Assembly (NCBI GenBank): GCA_937982385.1
Contig: CALJMC010000148.1
Coordinates: forward strand, 1 to 20,591
DNA: 20,591 nucleotides
Direction of reading: 5' to 3'
Source of the DNA: an uncultured Rickettsiales bacterium
GTDB taxonomy: Bacteria; Pseudomonadota; Alphaproteobacteria; Rickettsiales; UBA998
The notes under the pieces were generated by a model that had not been told where the DNA came from, did not search any database, and worked only from the letters and a program-made list of their open reading frames with translations. This document shows, piece by piece, positions 6,375 through 14,184 of this stretch (position 1 is the first letter of the stretch; each line of letters starts with the position of its first letter). Both the position numbers and the translations under genes were made by a program.

Positions 6375-9300
6375 CTAAAAATCGAAGAACGTGCTATCGA
6401 GGAACCCTGTAACATCACCTGAGAAGCGAATCGCGAAGCCTGTATCTGTGTCGTGTAGAAGTGTTTCATCAGGGCCGCTGCTATAGCTAAAAGTATCAAA
6501 ATCAGAAAATGCAGTGAGAATGGCGATATTTGAGAGGTCAATCAAATGACCATTCTTAATATCTGTGATGAGATCGGCAGTCGCAAATTGCGACTCCAAC
6601 ACATCATCAAAGATAAATACATCTTCAATATGAGTATGGACGCCGGCTCCACCGTTATAATTACCACCAGTGAGTGTGTCCTGTCCCATGCCGCCTCGGA
6701 TGATGTCGGCCTGTCCGCGACCATCAATGACATCATCACCAGCACCGCCATTTAATATTTCATAATGTGCATTGTTAGTGCTGCTAGCATCGCCACCTAT
6801 AATGGTGTCATTGCCGTCCCCACCATTGACCCAAGACTCGTTTGCTTGAGCATGGTTATGCGTTACATAATCATCTCCATCACCCAGAAATGCTTGGTTG
6901 AAATTTAAGTCATTAAGCGTGTCATTTCCGGCGCCTAGAATATAGGCAGAAGCATAGTTATAAGTGAAGCTGTCATCCCCTGTTGTGCCGAAGCGGTGAC
7001 CCGTTCCATAATTAAAAATAAAATCTGTATCATCCAGCGTCGCTGTAACGTCACCATTAATTTTAAAGGTGAAGTCACCAAACTCATCAGTGATGAATGT
7101 CCAGTCATTTGCGGCATCATAGCTCATTGAAAGCACATCATCTTTTGCAGGTGCGAACCCTATGCTGGTATAGGCAAATCCTTGCATTCTGATGGTGTCA
7201 ACACCGTCTTCAAAGTCCATGATGAGGTTATCAAACGTAGTGTCTTTATCGTAATAGAGTTCTCTTAGGCTTATGCTTGTGAGCCTGAAGTCAAAAATGT
7301 CAGCGCCTGCACCGCCAGTGACCACGTTTGTTCCGCCATATAAATTAAACTCGTCATTTCCGGCGCCGCCATCAGCTGTGTTAACACCATCTTCTAAATC
7401 GAATCTATCATCTCCCGTCGTGCCGCTCACAATAGTGCCAACGGAGATGTTGAAATCATCAGAGACGCTGAGTGTTCCTGCGCCATTATCTGTGGCTGTA
7501 ACACGCACAGAGATGGTGCCGACATCGCCGCTAGCAGGCGTGCCAGAGAAAGTGCGTGTGGCTGCATCAAAACTCAACCAGCCTGGCAGTGCGCCACCAC
7601 CAGCGAGTGTTGCTGAGTAGGTGAGAGTATCTCCAACATCAGCATCATCGAATGTGTTTGCAGCGAAGCTATAATTATAGGCGACGCCGTCTGCAATTGA
7701 TTCATTCGCAATAGCATTGGCAACAATAGGCGCACTATTTCCAATGCCATCAAAGTGATCATGGGTGAGGGTGGTGTGGTCGACGCCTTGCAGCACAACG
7801 ACATGCCCCGCGCCCAGATCTACCAGCGCATCGCCTGAACCATTGTCAGAGAGATTGAGATCGGCGATGGAATCGAAGGATGCGAAGGATGAGTGAGTGA
7901 GGTCTATAGTGTCATCGCTTAATGTAAAATCAGTTATAATGTCAGTGTCACCTATATGCTGAGCAAAGACAAAAACATCCTCTCCCGTACCGCCTATCAT
8001 ACTGTCGTCGCCGCTTCCTCCATCAATAGTATCATCGCCGTCACCCGCTAATGGACCTCCGTTGTAATCGCCATATAAAGTGTCATTACCAGTGCCGCCT
8101 GTAATAATATCACTGCCGCGTTCGCCCAAGAGTCCTCTTCCTACATTGTCAGCAACGAGCGTGTCATCAAATGTACTGCCTTCTATACGTTCTATGTCGA
8201 TTAATACATCACCTTCAGCATGGCCACCGAGGAAGGTGGATGTCAGTAGGTTAATGTTCACTGCATCTCCACCAGTGTAGCGTGCTATATCATTGTCTCC
8301 CACACCTCCATCGATGGTATCCGCTCCTGCGCCACCCCAAAGAGCGTCAGTGTCGCTTTCACCGTAAAGATAATCATTGCCATCGCCGCCGCGTAAATAA
8401 TCCACGCCATCGCCACCATACATAGTGTCTTCTTCGGATGAGCCAGTTGTGAGGTCCTGCAATGCTGTGCCTGTATAGGTTCCCTCGGCATCATTAATGG
8501 CGACTGTTATTGTTTCATCGAAGGTGTTGCCTGTGCTGTCCTCGGTGCGAATAATAAGAGCGACCGATGTTGCTGATTCATAATCGACATTAGCACCTGT
8601 TTGCACAGCAAGCTCATTGTCATTAATAATTTCAAACCAACCTGAAGGATCTGAAACAATGCTGTAGCTATGGCTGTCGAGGGTGTCTGCATCGGTTGTG
8701 CCGAATGTTGCGACGATTGTACCTGATGGATCATTCAATGCGATGCCAGTGACATCCTCAACCGACACGACCTCTTCACCCGTAAGCAGCAAACCTGATG
8801 CGTTTAACGCTGTCGGCGTTGCGCCATTATTCGTCAGAAGGGGGGGGCTTGAGGTTGTTTCGCGTTCGTTTGTGCGTTCTACGTCATTCTGTTCGTCAAG
8901 TTCAAGACGTTTGTTGATGAGGCCTTGCTGCAGCTCGCTACGCACTTCTCCTGTGATGATGACTGTGCCAAATTGTGTGACGCTATAGGTGGTTTGATCG
9001 TTGGGGTTTTTGACTCTGAAGTCTTCCATGTCATTATGTAGGAGTGTCGATTCACCAGAGCTGCGAATATTCGGCGTGTTAATGATGTCGAGCTGCTTGC
9101 TCTGTGAGCTAGCGTTGAGTGAGATAACTTCACTATGTAGTAGCTCAAGGCTTTCGGCTGTTTTACTCAGAAAAGAGAGTTTTATATCGAGAGTGTCTTT
9201 ATGGCTCTTGCTGTCGGCAATAAAGAGTATTTGGGACAAGGCTTGCTGAATCATTAAGGCATTACCCGAGAGTGTGATTACGCCCGTGCCAACGTCGCTG

Positions 9301-9476
9301 GTAATATTAAGACCTGATAGATGCGTGACGGCAAGCACGCCTTGGTCAGTATTGTTCAAGACCAGGCGCACGATTGTTTCACCTTCGTTAATGCCTTGTG
9401 CCATTTCAAACTTCTGGCCAATATTAATATGCTTTAGCGCTGCAAAATCAAGAAGCTTTTCATCACGTTCATACAA
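6375..9476 (-). CDS. large RTX/cadherin-domain calcium-binding protein, putative type I-secreted
   Basis: A 1,033-residue acidic protein, nearly free of cysteine and without an N-terminal signal peptide. Domains in order: a repeat of the kind found in giant adhesins (about 35-120); a linker; a cadherin-like domain with DxDTLDSHxYS and VDYE motifs (235-330); nonapeptide RTX repeats GGxGxDxLx (350-500) closed by a segment like the C-terminal domain of serralysins (500-575); a dystroglycan-type cadherin-like domain with GWLSFDAATRTFSGTP (580-682); more RTX repeats (685-730 and 830-940); and a second serralysin-C-like end finishing in FFDF, as in type I secretion signals. RTX repeats bind calcium and fold outside the cell. 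A role as secreted adhesin or matrix protein is likely; no enzyme domain is seen. The only start in the open frame is a TTG at 9476 with GGGAG too close to it, so the 5' end is doubtful. Confidence 0.85.
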   Translation of the reverse strand: MYERDEKLLDFAALKHINIGQKFEMAQGINEGETIVRLVLNNTDQGVLAVTHLSGLNITSDVGTGVITLSGNALMIQQALSQILFIADSKSHKDTLDIKLSFLSKTAESLELLHSEVISLNASSQSKQLDIINTPNIRSSGESTLLHNDMEDFRVKNPNDQTTYSVTQFGTVIITGEVRSELQQGLINKRLELDEQNDVERTNERETTSSPPLLTNNGATPTALNASGLLLTGEEVVSVEDVTGIALNDPSGTIVATFGTTDADTLDSHSYSIVSDPSGWFEIINDNELAVQTGANVDYESATSVALIIRTEDSTGNTFDETITVAINDAEGTYTGTALQDLTTGSSEEDTMYGGDGVDYLRGGDGNDYLYGESDTDALWGGAGADTIDGGVGDNDIARYTGGDAVNINLLTSTFLGGHAEGDVLIDIERIEGSTFDDTLVADNVGRGLLGERGSDIITGGTGNDTLYGDYNGGPLAGDGDDTIDGGSGDDSMIGGTGEDVFVFAQHIGDTDIITDFTLSDDTIDLTHSSFASFDSIADLNLSDNGSGDALVDLGAGHVVVLQGVDHTTLTHDHFDGIGNSAPIVANAIANESIADGVAYNYSFAANTFDDADVGDTLTYSATLAGGGALPGWLSFDAATRTFSGTPASGDVGTISVRVTATDNGAGTLSVSDDFNISVGTIVSGTTGDDRFDLEDGVNTADGGAGNDEFNLYGGTNVVTGGAGADIFDFRLTSISLRELYYDKDTTFDNLIMDFEDGVDTIRMQGFAYTSIGFAPAKDDVLSMSYDAANDWTFITDEFGDFTFKINGDVTATLDDTDFIFNYGTGHRFGTTGDDSFTYNYASAYILGAGNDTLNDLNFNQAFLGDGDDYVTHNHAQANESWVNGGDGNDTIIGGDASSTNNAHYEILNGGAGDDVIDGRGQADIIRGGMGQDTLTGGNYNGGAGVHTHIEDVFIFDDVLESQFATADLITDIKNGHLIDLSNIAILTAFSDFDTFSYSSGPDETLLHDTDTGFAIRFSGDVTGFLDSTFFDF

Positions 9477-9758
9477 ACTCCCATTATTAGAGTCACCCGC
9501 AAGTGTTTCCGTTATAGCGGTTTTCTCTACCTCACTATCAATGACGAGTGTTGTGTTATTACTTAATGAGTAAATTGTTTGTAATAAGTTCGTTGTGATA
9601 TGTCGCTCCCAATGAATAAACTTGAGACATGAGTCTATCCAAGAGGTGTTACTTATTAATTAAGAGTAGGTTTTTTTACTGTTGCTGTTGCGCCACCCAG
9701 TTCAGCACAATGGTCATGACTATCTTCTGTCGTCGCTATGTTTTTTAGTAACAGACGC
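9477..9758 (-). other. open upstream extension of the RTX frame and spacer to rmuC
   Basis: The RTX reading frame stays open for 61 more codons, from 9659 to 9477, but contains no ATG, GTG or TTG. An ATG at 9630 in the neighbouring frame opens 23 plausible codons and stops at 9561-9559; the frames differ by one base. A start there plus a one-base shift near 9570 would join it to the RTX frame. No clear promoter, ribosome site or terminator is visible in 9660-9758; there is a short inverted repeat TTATTAC/GTAATAA in the extension. Confidence 0.4.
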
Positions 9759-11195
9759 TTACTTTACCTCAGCGAGTTTTGGCAGCGTATTCATATCATC
9801 AGCTTCGATGGTGACGGTCTCATCAATGCGGCGCACGTCATATTGCGCGAGCGGTGAGGGGAGTGGTTTGTTTTTGGAGGGTTCTACGCCTAGTTTTTGC
9901 AGTTTGCGCATTTTAGGCAGCATGTTGCTGTTGGCGGAGCGGGCGAATTTTTCGAAATGCTCGATGCTTGATTTTAAGCTTGAACCAACCTTATCGACAT
10001 GTCCAAAGGCAACTGCAACGCCTTCCATCATGCTGGATAGAGTGTCCAAAATCTGCTCATTATTAGCATCACGTTGGGCGGTGGCGATTTGCTCACGTGC
10101 CAGTTGGAAAATGGCGAACAAGCCCGATGGCCCCGTCATATGAACATTGGAGCGGATGAGCTTGTTTTCAATCTCGGGGTCAGCTTGACGGATGCGCTCG
10201 ACAGCCATCTCACTCGGCACATACATCACATTAAAGCTATGCCCAACAGTGCTGGCATGTCCGGATTCTTTAAGTTGTTTGGTGACAGCTGACTTATAAT
10301 CCTTACCTGCGAGCGTACGCAAATGCTGATCCATTGTTTTTTTGAGGCGTGCGAGCAGTTCATCTTCACTCTCGTCCGTCGCTGCGTCTTCTAGTTCAAT
10401 CAGATGCTTGGAGGCTTTGCAGTCAATCGCTATAATCATATCTTGGGGGAGGAACACTACCGCATCAGGTTTGAGGCTGCCATAGCTTGCGCCTGTGTTG
10501 GCGGCATCGACATGATATTGCATGACAAAATCTTGCCCAGGGGTGAGGCCGAAGTTTTTTAGCAGATTCTCAAGTCCGACTTCCGCCATTTTCCCCGCAC
10601 CGGTGGGGTTGGTGAGGGCGCGCATGACGGTGTCCATCTGGTTTTTGTTTTCACCCGAGGTCTGGCGAATGGCAGCAACCGATTCAGTAATACGGTTAAA
10701 TTGCTCCATTAAACGTTCAGAGGTTTGTTTGACCTGTTCGGTTTGCTGTTTTTTGGTTTCAGCGGCTTCACGCTTATGATCCGCGAGCAATTTGTTGGAA
10801 AGTTCACTCCCTGCGCTCATTACAGCGGATTTGGCAGCTTGAATGGATTGTTCTTTTTGGATTTCCCAATCTTCAATACGTTGCTGCATTGCGGTTGCTT
10901 TTTCCTCTGCACGTACGCGAGAGATGTCGGTTGCACCAATCTTTTCTTGCAGTAATCCGCGTTCTTTACGGGCGACTTCTATCGTATCATGAAGGCGGGA
11001 TTCTAACTCATCTATCTGGCCTTCGGCAGCACCGAGTTGGGTGGAAATCGATTGCATTTCAATAGCGCGTTTATGCATTTTCTTTTTGGTATTGCGCGCG
11101 GTAACAAGCCCTATGACGGCTAAAATGAGTGCTAAAATAAATCCCACTCCAAGCATAAGCGTAAACTCGGGAGGTAATTGACTTAATTGATACAT
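9759..11195 (-). CDS. rmuC: DNA recombination protein RmuC
   Basis: A 478-aa member of the RmuC family, proteins with a predicted PD-(D/E)xK nuclease-type fold that limit rearrangements such as inversions at short inverted repeats. In order: an N-terminal membrane anchor (about 12-32), a long coiled coil (about 40-190), then the RmuC domain with GKMAEVGLENLL (201-212, Glu205), LKPDAVVFLP (241-250, Asp244) and AIDCKAS (256-262, Lys260), which supply the putative active-site residues. I set the start at ATG 11195, preceded by AAGGAG at nine bases; a longer open frame upstream overlaps glmU and its promoter and lacks coding character. Divergent from glmU across 69 bp. Confidence 0.95.
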   Translation of the reverse strand: MYQLSQLPPEFTLMLGVGFILALILAVIGLVTARNTKKKMHKRAIEMQSISTQLGAAEGQIDELESRLHDTIEVARKERGLLQEKIGATDISRVRAEEKATAMQQRIEDWEIQKEQSIQAAKSAVMSAGSELSNKLLADHKREAAETKKQQTEQVKQTSERLMEQFNRITESVAAIRQTSGENKNQMDTVMRALTNPTGAGKMAEVGLENLLKNFGLTPGQDFVMQYHVDAANTGASYGSLKPDAVVFLPQDMIIAIDCKASKHLIELEDAATDESEDELLARLKKTMDQHLRTLAGKDYKSAVTKQLKESGHASTVGHSFNVMYVPSEMAVERIRQADPEIENKLIRSNVHMTGPSGLFAIFQLAREQIATAQRDANNEQILDTLSSMMEGVAVAFGHVDKVGSSLKSSIEHFEKFARSANSNMLPKMRKLQKLGVEPSKNKPLPSPLAQYDVRRIDETVTIEADDMNTLPKLAEVK

Positions 11196-11208
11196 GACAA
11201 ACGTCTCC

Positions 11209-11237
11209 TTAGTCGCTAAATTCACGTTCACTATAAC
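11209..11237 (+). promoter_or_regulatory. possible glmU promoter
   Basis: TTAGTC (11209-11214) and TATAAC (11232-11237) are spaced 17 bases and face glmU, predicting a start near 11244 and a leader of about 20 bases. The -10 overlaps that of the opposing rmuC promoter. The -35 is weak. Confidence 0.35.
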
Positions 11238-11257
11238 ATTTAACTTGTGGACTGCAA
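11230..11257 (-). promoter_or_regulatory. possible rmuC promoter
   Basis: On the minus strand, TTGCAG (11257-11252), a 16-base spacer and TATAGT (11235-11230) form a good sigma-70-like promoter. The start would be near 11223, 28 bases before the rmuC ATG. It shares its -10 region with the opposing glmU candidate. Confidence 0.5.
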
Positions 11258-11264
11258 TCAGCTT

Positions 11265-12611
11265 ATGACGAATACTCCTTCTTTTGCAGCGGTCATTCTG
11301 GCTGCTGGGCGCGGAACCCGAATGAAATCCAACCTTCCCAAGGTCATGCACAAAATGGCAGGGCGTTCCATGGTGGCACATGTGGCGGCGGCAGCTAAAG
11401 CGCTAAAGCCAGATCATGTCGCAGTCGTGACGGCTTCGACGATGCCTGAAGTTCTAGAAGCTGCACAGGTAACGGCGCCAGAAGCTGTGCGCGTGATCCA
11501 GCATGAGCAGCGTGGCACCGGCGATGCGGTCAAGGCTGCGAAGGATCTGTTGGATGGCTATGATGGCACAACCTTGGTGCTCTACGGTGATACGCCCCTT
11601 TTACAGCCGGAAACATTGCAGCGCATGTTAGACGCTGCGCAAACCCATGCGGTTGTTGTGCTGGGAATGCGTCCTGTAGATGCGGGTGCCTATGGACGTT
11701 TGGTCACCTCTGCGGATGGTGCGCTAGAGCGTATTGTCGAGTTTAAAGATGCTAATGAAGCTGAACGCGCGATTAATCTGTGCAATTCAGGTGTGATGGC
11801 TGTGGGTGGTGGAAAAATGATGGAACTGCTGGCTGAAGTAACAGATGACAATGCGCAAGGTGAATATTACCTGACAGATGTAGTTGGTATCGCCAACGCA
11901 AAGGGCTTGAGCTGCGGCGTGGTTGAGGCAGATGAATGGGAGCTTCAAGGCGTGAATTCGCGTGTAGAGCTTGCGAAAGCAGAAGCCGTATTCCAGGCGA
12001 AGAAGCGAGAAGCGGCGATGGTTGCAGGCGTGACATTGATTGACCCTGAGACGGTGTATTTTGCAGCAGATACTGAGCTCGGGCGTGATGTAATTGTACA
12101 TCCGCATGTGATATTTGGTGAAAAAGTAACCATTGCTGACGATGTAACCGTTCACGGGTTTAGTCATATCGAAGGTGCAACAATTGATTCTGGTGCGAGT
12201 GTGGGGCCTTTTGCACGTTTGCGCCCAGGGGTTAAGCTTGATGCAAATGTCAAAGTTGGAAACTTCGTCGAAATTAAAAATACCCATATGAAGCAGGGGG
12301 CCAAGGCCGGGCATTTGAGTTATTTGGGCGATGCTGAGGTTGGTGAAGATAGTAATATTGGGGCTGGGACCATCACCTGCAATTATGATGGCTTTGATAA
12401 GTTCAAAACAATTATTGGTGCCGGCGCATTCATTGGTTCGGACTCCACTTTGGTTGCTCCGGTGATGGTGGGTGATGGCGCATTTGTAGCGGCTGGCAGC
12501 TGTATTACGCAGGATGTTGAGGGGGGGGCGCTTGCCATCGCACGTGAGAAGCAAGTGCAGAAGTCTGGCTGGGTCAGCGCTTTCAAGCGCTTAAAGCAGC
12601 AGAAAAGCTAA
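11265..12611 (+). CDS. glmU: bifunctional UDP-N-acetylglucosamine pyrophosphorylase / glucosamine-1-phosphate N-acetyltransferase
   Basis: GlmU acetylates glucosamine-1-phosphate and then couples it to UTP, making UDP-GlcNAc for peptidoglycan and lipopolysaccharide. The 448-aa product has the usual length. The N-terminal nucleotidyltransferase shows LAAGRGTRMKSNLPKV (from about 13), QHEQRGTGDA (about 79-88), LYGDTPLL (106-113) and NAQGEYYLTD (about 197-206). The C-terminal left-handed beta-helix has the RPGVKL turn, GHLSYLGD with the catalytic-type His350, and the NIGAGTITCNYDG turn. Start ATG 11265 fits the family N-terminus (MTNTPSFAAVILAAG); an in-frame GTG at 11247 adds six residues without a ribosome site. 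No strong Shine-Dalgarno precedes either. Confidence 0.97.
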   Translation: MTNTPSFAAVILAAGRGTRMKSNLPKVMHKMAGRSMVAHVAAAAKALKPDHVAVVTASTMPEVLEAAQVTAPEAVRVIQHEQRGTGDAVKAAKDLLDGYDGTTLVLYGDTPLLQPETLQRMLDAAQTHAVVVLGMRPVDAGAYGRLVTSADGALERIVEFKDANEAERAINLCNSGVMAVGGGKMMELLAEVTDDNAQGEYYLTDVVGIANAKGLSCGVVEADEWELQGVNSRVELAKAEAVFQAKKREAAMVAGVTLIDPETVYFAADTELGRDVIVHPHVIFGEKVTIADDVTVHGFSHIEGATIDSGASVGPFARLRPGVKLDANVKVGNFVEIKNTHMKQGAKAGHLSYLGDAEVGEDSNIGAGTITCNYDGFDKFKTIIGAGAFIGSDSTLVAPVMVGDGAFVAAGSCITQDVEGGALAIAREKQVQKSGWVSAFKRLKQQKS

Positions 12612-12612
12612 T

Positions 12613-12630
12613 ATGACAGAAATGTGACAA
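12613..12630 (-). promoter_or_regulatory. Pho-box-like repeat, reversed relative to the downstream gene
   Basis: The minus strand reads TTGTCACATTTCTGTCAT: heptamers 6/7 and 7/7 to the PhoB half-site with 11-bp spacing. It starts two bases after the glmU stop codon. Read in its own direction there is no -10 element; the gene it could serve is on the plus strand, with the box centred about 57 bases before that gene's predicted transcript start. Confidence 0.35.
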
Positions 12631-12643
12631 TTCATGCTCGGGT

Positions 12644-12672
12644 TTGCTGGGGGGGCGTTTTTGTGCTATAAT
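12644..12672 (+). promoter_or_regulatory. sigma-70 promoter abutting a start codon
   Basis: A perfect TATAAT (12667-12672) lies 17 bases after TTGCTG (12644-12649). The expected transcript start is at or next to the ATG at 12679, so the mRNA would be leaderless; the six bases between have no Shine-Dalgarno. Confidence 0.65.
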
Positions 12673-12678
12673 AGCAAC

Positions 12679-13116
12679 ATGAGAAATTGTGTAATGATAG
12701 CAGGCTGTGTAAGCCTATTGGCGGTGAGTGGAGCATCTAACACTGCCCATGCAAAGGATGATTTTGTCTTTATTGATAGTTCAAGTAGTGATTTTATAAC
12801 GCATTACGCGCCTGCGCCATCAGGGCTCATTGATCCATTTATCGGTTCAACCATCGATGTTGAGGATTATATGGATAACATCACTTACACACATACCAGT
12901 GACTATGATATCGAAAAAGAAGAGGATGTGGACTATAATCTGCGTGCTGGGGTCTCATACGGCCTCAATAAGACTTTTTCACTTGCTTTTGATCCCGAAA
13001 AACAGAAATTTAGGCTCGAAATGGGCTTCTTAAAGCTTAAAAGTATCAAAAACCTTCGTATTCGTACCCGTTTAAGCCTAAAAAAGGTGTATCTTAAAGC
13101 TATTTATAAATGGTAA
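12679..13116 (+). CDS. small exported protein of unknown function
   Basis: A 145-aa protein starting with a Sec-type signal peptide (charged start, hydrophobic core, cleavage AHA at about residue 25). The mature N-terminal part is acidic and rich in Ser, Asp and Tyr; the last 50 residues are basic with alternating hydrophobics and end in YKW, which could be a few envelope-associated beta strands. I chose ATG 12679 because it starts the signal peptide; an in-frame ATG at 12634 would put the TATAAT promoter inside the gene. No family recognised. It is likely transcribed from its own promoter, with a reversed Pho-box-like repeat upstream. Confidence 0.7.
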   Translation: MRNCVMIAGCVSLLAVSGASNTAHAKDDFVFIDSSSSDFITHYAPAPSGLIDPFIGSTIDVEDYMDNITYTHTSDYDIEKEEDVDYNLRAGVSYGLNKTFSLAFDPEKQKFRLEMGFLKLKSIKNLRIRTRLSLKKVYLKAIYKW

Positions 13117-13127
13117 TTTTATAATTT

Positions 13128-13291
13128 CCCCTGCTGTTCTCCTCAATAGGCGTGTGGCTTCGCCACGCTCAAGGCTGACTCCTGCGCTCGTGGACTGAAA
13201 CTCACCATTATATCCGTATAGCTTATGCGAGGTCAGTAGACCGAGCGAGCCATCAGCGCGCGAAGCGGTCCGCCTATTGCAAATGCAGGGG
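13128..13291. repeat. 164-bp nested inverted repeat
   Basis: Successive arms pair from outside in: CCCCTGC (13128-13134) with GCAGGGG (13285-13291); CAATAGGCG (13144-13152) with CGCCTATTG (13271-13279); GCTTCGC (13157-13163) with GCGAAGC (13260-13266); CGCTCG (13185-13190) with CGAGCG (13242-13247); ACTGA (13194-13198) with TCAGT (13233-13237). The left arm also contains a local hairpin GTGGC-TTC-GCCAC. It fills the gap between converging genes, has no coding potential and no terminal poly-T. It looks like a palindromic intergenic element or miniature mobile element, or a structured RNA. Confidence 0.65.
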
Positions 13292-13302
13292 CAATGAATA
13301 AT

Positions 13303-13647
13303 CTATATCGGCATCTTAATGATATCTTGATAAGCAGATACTGCTCTGTCACGTACTGCAACAATGGTTTGTAGTGTGAGCTCACTGTTGGTGACGGCGG
13401 TCACGAGGTCATGCAGGCTTGCTTCATCGGCAATCGCATTCATGCTGATAGCCTCAGTATTATAGCCAGAGTTCTTGGCTTCAGAGAGGGCAGAAGTGAT
13501 GAGGTCATGGAAATCTTCTTTACCAGCGGCATTCGCTTCGCCTGGCATAGACGGGCTTTCTTTCAGGCTCGCCATCTTCTCTTTTTGAACCTGCATACCT
13601 TGTGTGCTGCCATAGGCACTACTCGCTTGGGTAAATCGTGCGTCCAT
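13303..13647 (-). CDS. fliE: flagellar hook-basal body protein FliE
   Basis: FliE joins the MS ring to the proximal rod and is exported early by the flagellar type III system. The 114-aa product has a variable N-terminal half and the conserved C-terminal block SLHDLVTAV...LTLQTIVAVRDR.VSAYQDIIKM, which matches the FliE pattern (vRnk-v-AYqeImrM). AAAGGA stands about nine bases before the ATG. It is the third gene of the leftward flgB-flgC-fliE set, 91 bp after flgC; the gap shows no obvious separate promoter. The next rod-associated genes are not in this window. Confidence 0.92.
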   Translation of the reverse strand: MDARFTQASSAYGSTQGMQVQKEKMASLKESPSMPGEANAAGKEDFHDLITSALSEAKNSGYNTEAISMNAIADEASLHDLVTAVTNSELTLQTIVAVRDRAVSAYQDIIKMPI

Positions 13648-13738
13648 AATGTTCGTCCTTTATTTGCTTCTATACGTACTATAGCACATAAGTCTTAATG
13701 AATCGTTAGGAAAAATTTGCCTAGTCTGCATGAATTGC

Positions 13739-14158
13739 CTAGTTTCTCAATAGACCGATGGTTTGTTGCAACATGCCTTTAGACATTTCAATAACATTGA
13801 CATTCGCCTCATAGGCGCGACGTGCTTCCTTCATATCCACCATCTCAATCATGGTGCTGACATTGGGAGTGAGGATGTAGCCTTCTTCGTCTGCGGCGGG
13901 GTGGTTCGGCTCAAAACGTTTGTTAAAGGCTGAACTATCGGTGTCGATTGATTTGGTTTTAACGCGCTCAACATTCATTTCTCTATCCATAAGATTATGG
14001 AAGGTAATGGTTTTTCTGCGATATGGCATTTCACCTGGATGGTTTCCAACAGACGATGCGTTGGCGATGTTCTGTGCAATAATTTGCAAGCGATCGCTCT
14101 GTGCTTTCATTCCGGATGATGCAATATGCATTGATTTTATGATGCTAGATGTAGGCAT
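13739..14158 (-). CDS. flgC: flagellar basal-body rod protein FlgC
   Basis: A 139-aa proximal-rod subunit of normal length. The N-terminal signature of the rod/hook family is present (SSGMKAQSDRLQIIAQNIAN, about 14-33), and the C-terminal helix carries MVDMKEARRAYEANVNVIE (about 105-123), used for coiled-coil packing in the rod. AAGGAG precedes the ATG by eight bases. It follows flgB by 26 bp, clearly in the same transcript. Confidence 0.96.
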   Translation of the reverse strand: MPTSSIIKSMHIASSGMKAQSDRLQIIAQNIANASSVGNHPGEMPYRRKTITFHNLMDREMNVERVKTKSIDTDSSAFNKRFEPNHPAADEEGYILTPNVSTMIEMVDMKEARRAYEANVNVIEMSKGMLQQTIGLLRN

Positions 14159-14184
14159 AATTAACGCTCCTTAGTTTCTTTTTA

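Noticed and set aside
6224..6541. 105-codon minus-strand frame overlapping the RTX 3' end and the distal att copy
   Set aside because: Its first part is out of frame inside the RTX gene; the rest is antisense to the att repeat. No ribosome site.
6400..8500. Many short regular repeats that could suggest a CRISPR or tandem array
   Set aside because: They are the DNA of RTX nonapeptide (GGxGxDxLx) repeats in one long coding frame; no constant repeat with unique spacers exists.
9662..9746. Open minus-strand stretch upstream of the RTX gene reading like an acidic peptide
   Set aside because: No start codon, a short frame, and a stop before reaching the RTX frame; treated as spacer.
11787..12554. 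255-codon open frame on the minus strand inside glmU
   Set aside because: It lies wholly opposite a clear glmU gene and its composition is that of a shadow frame.
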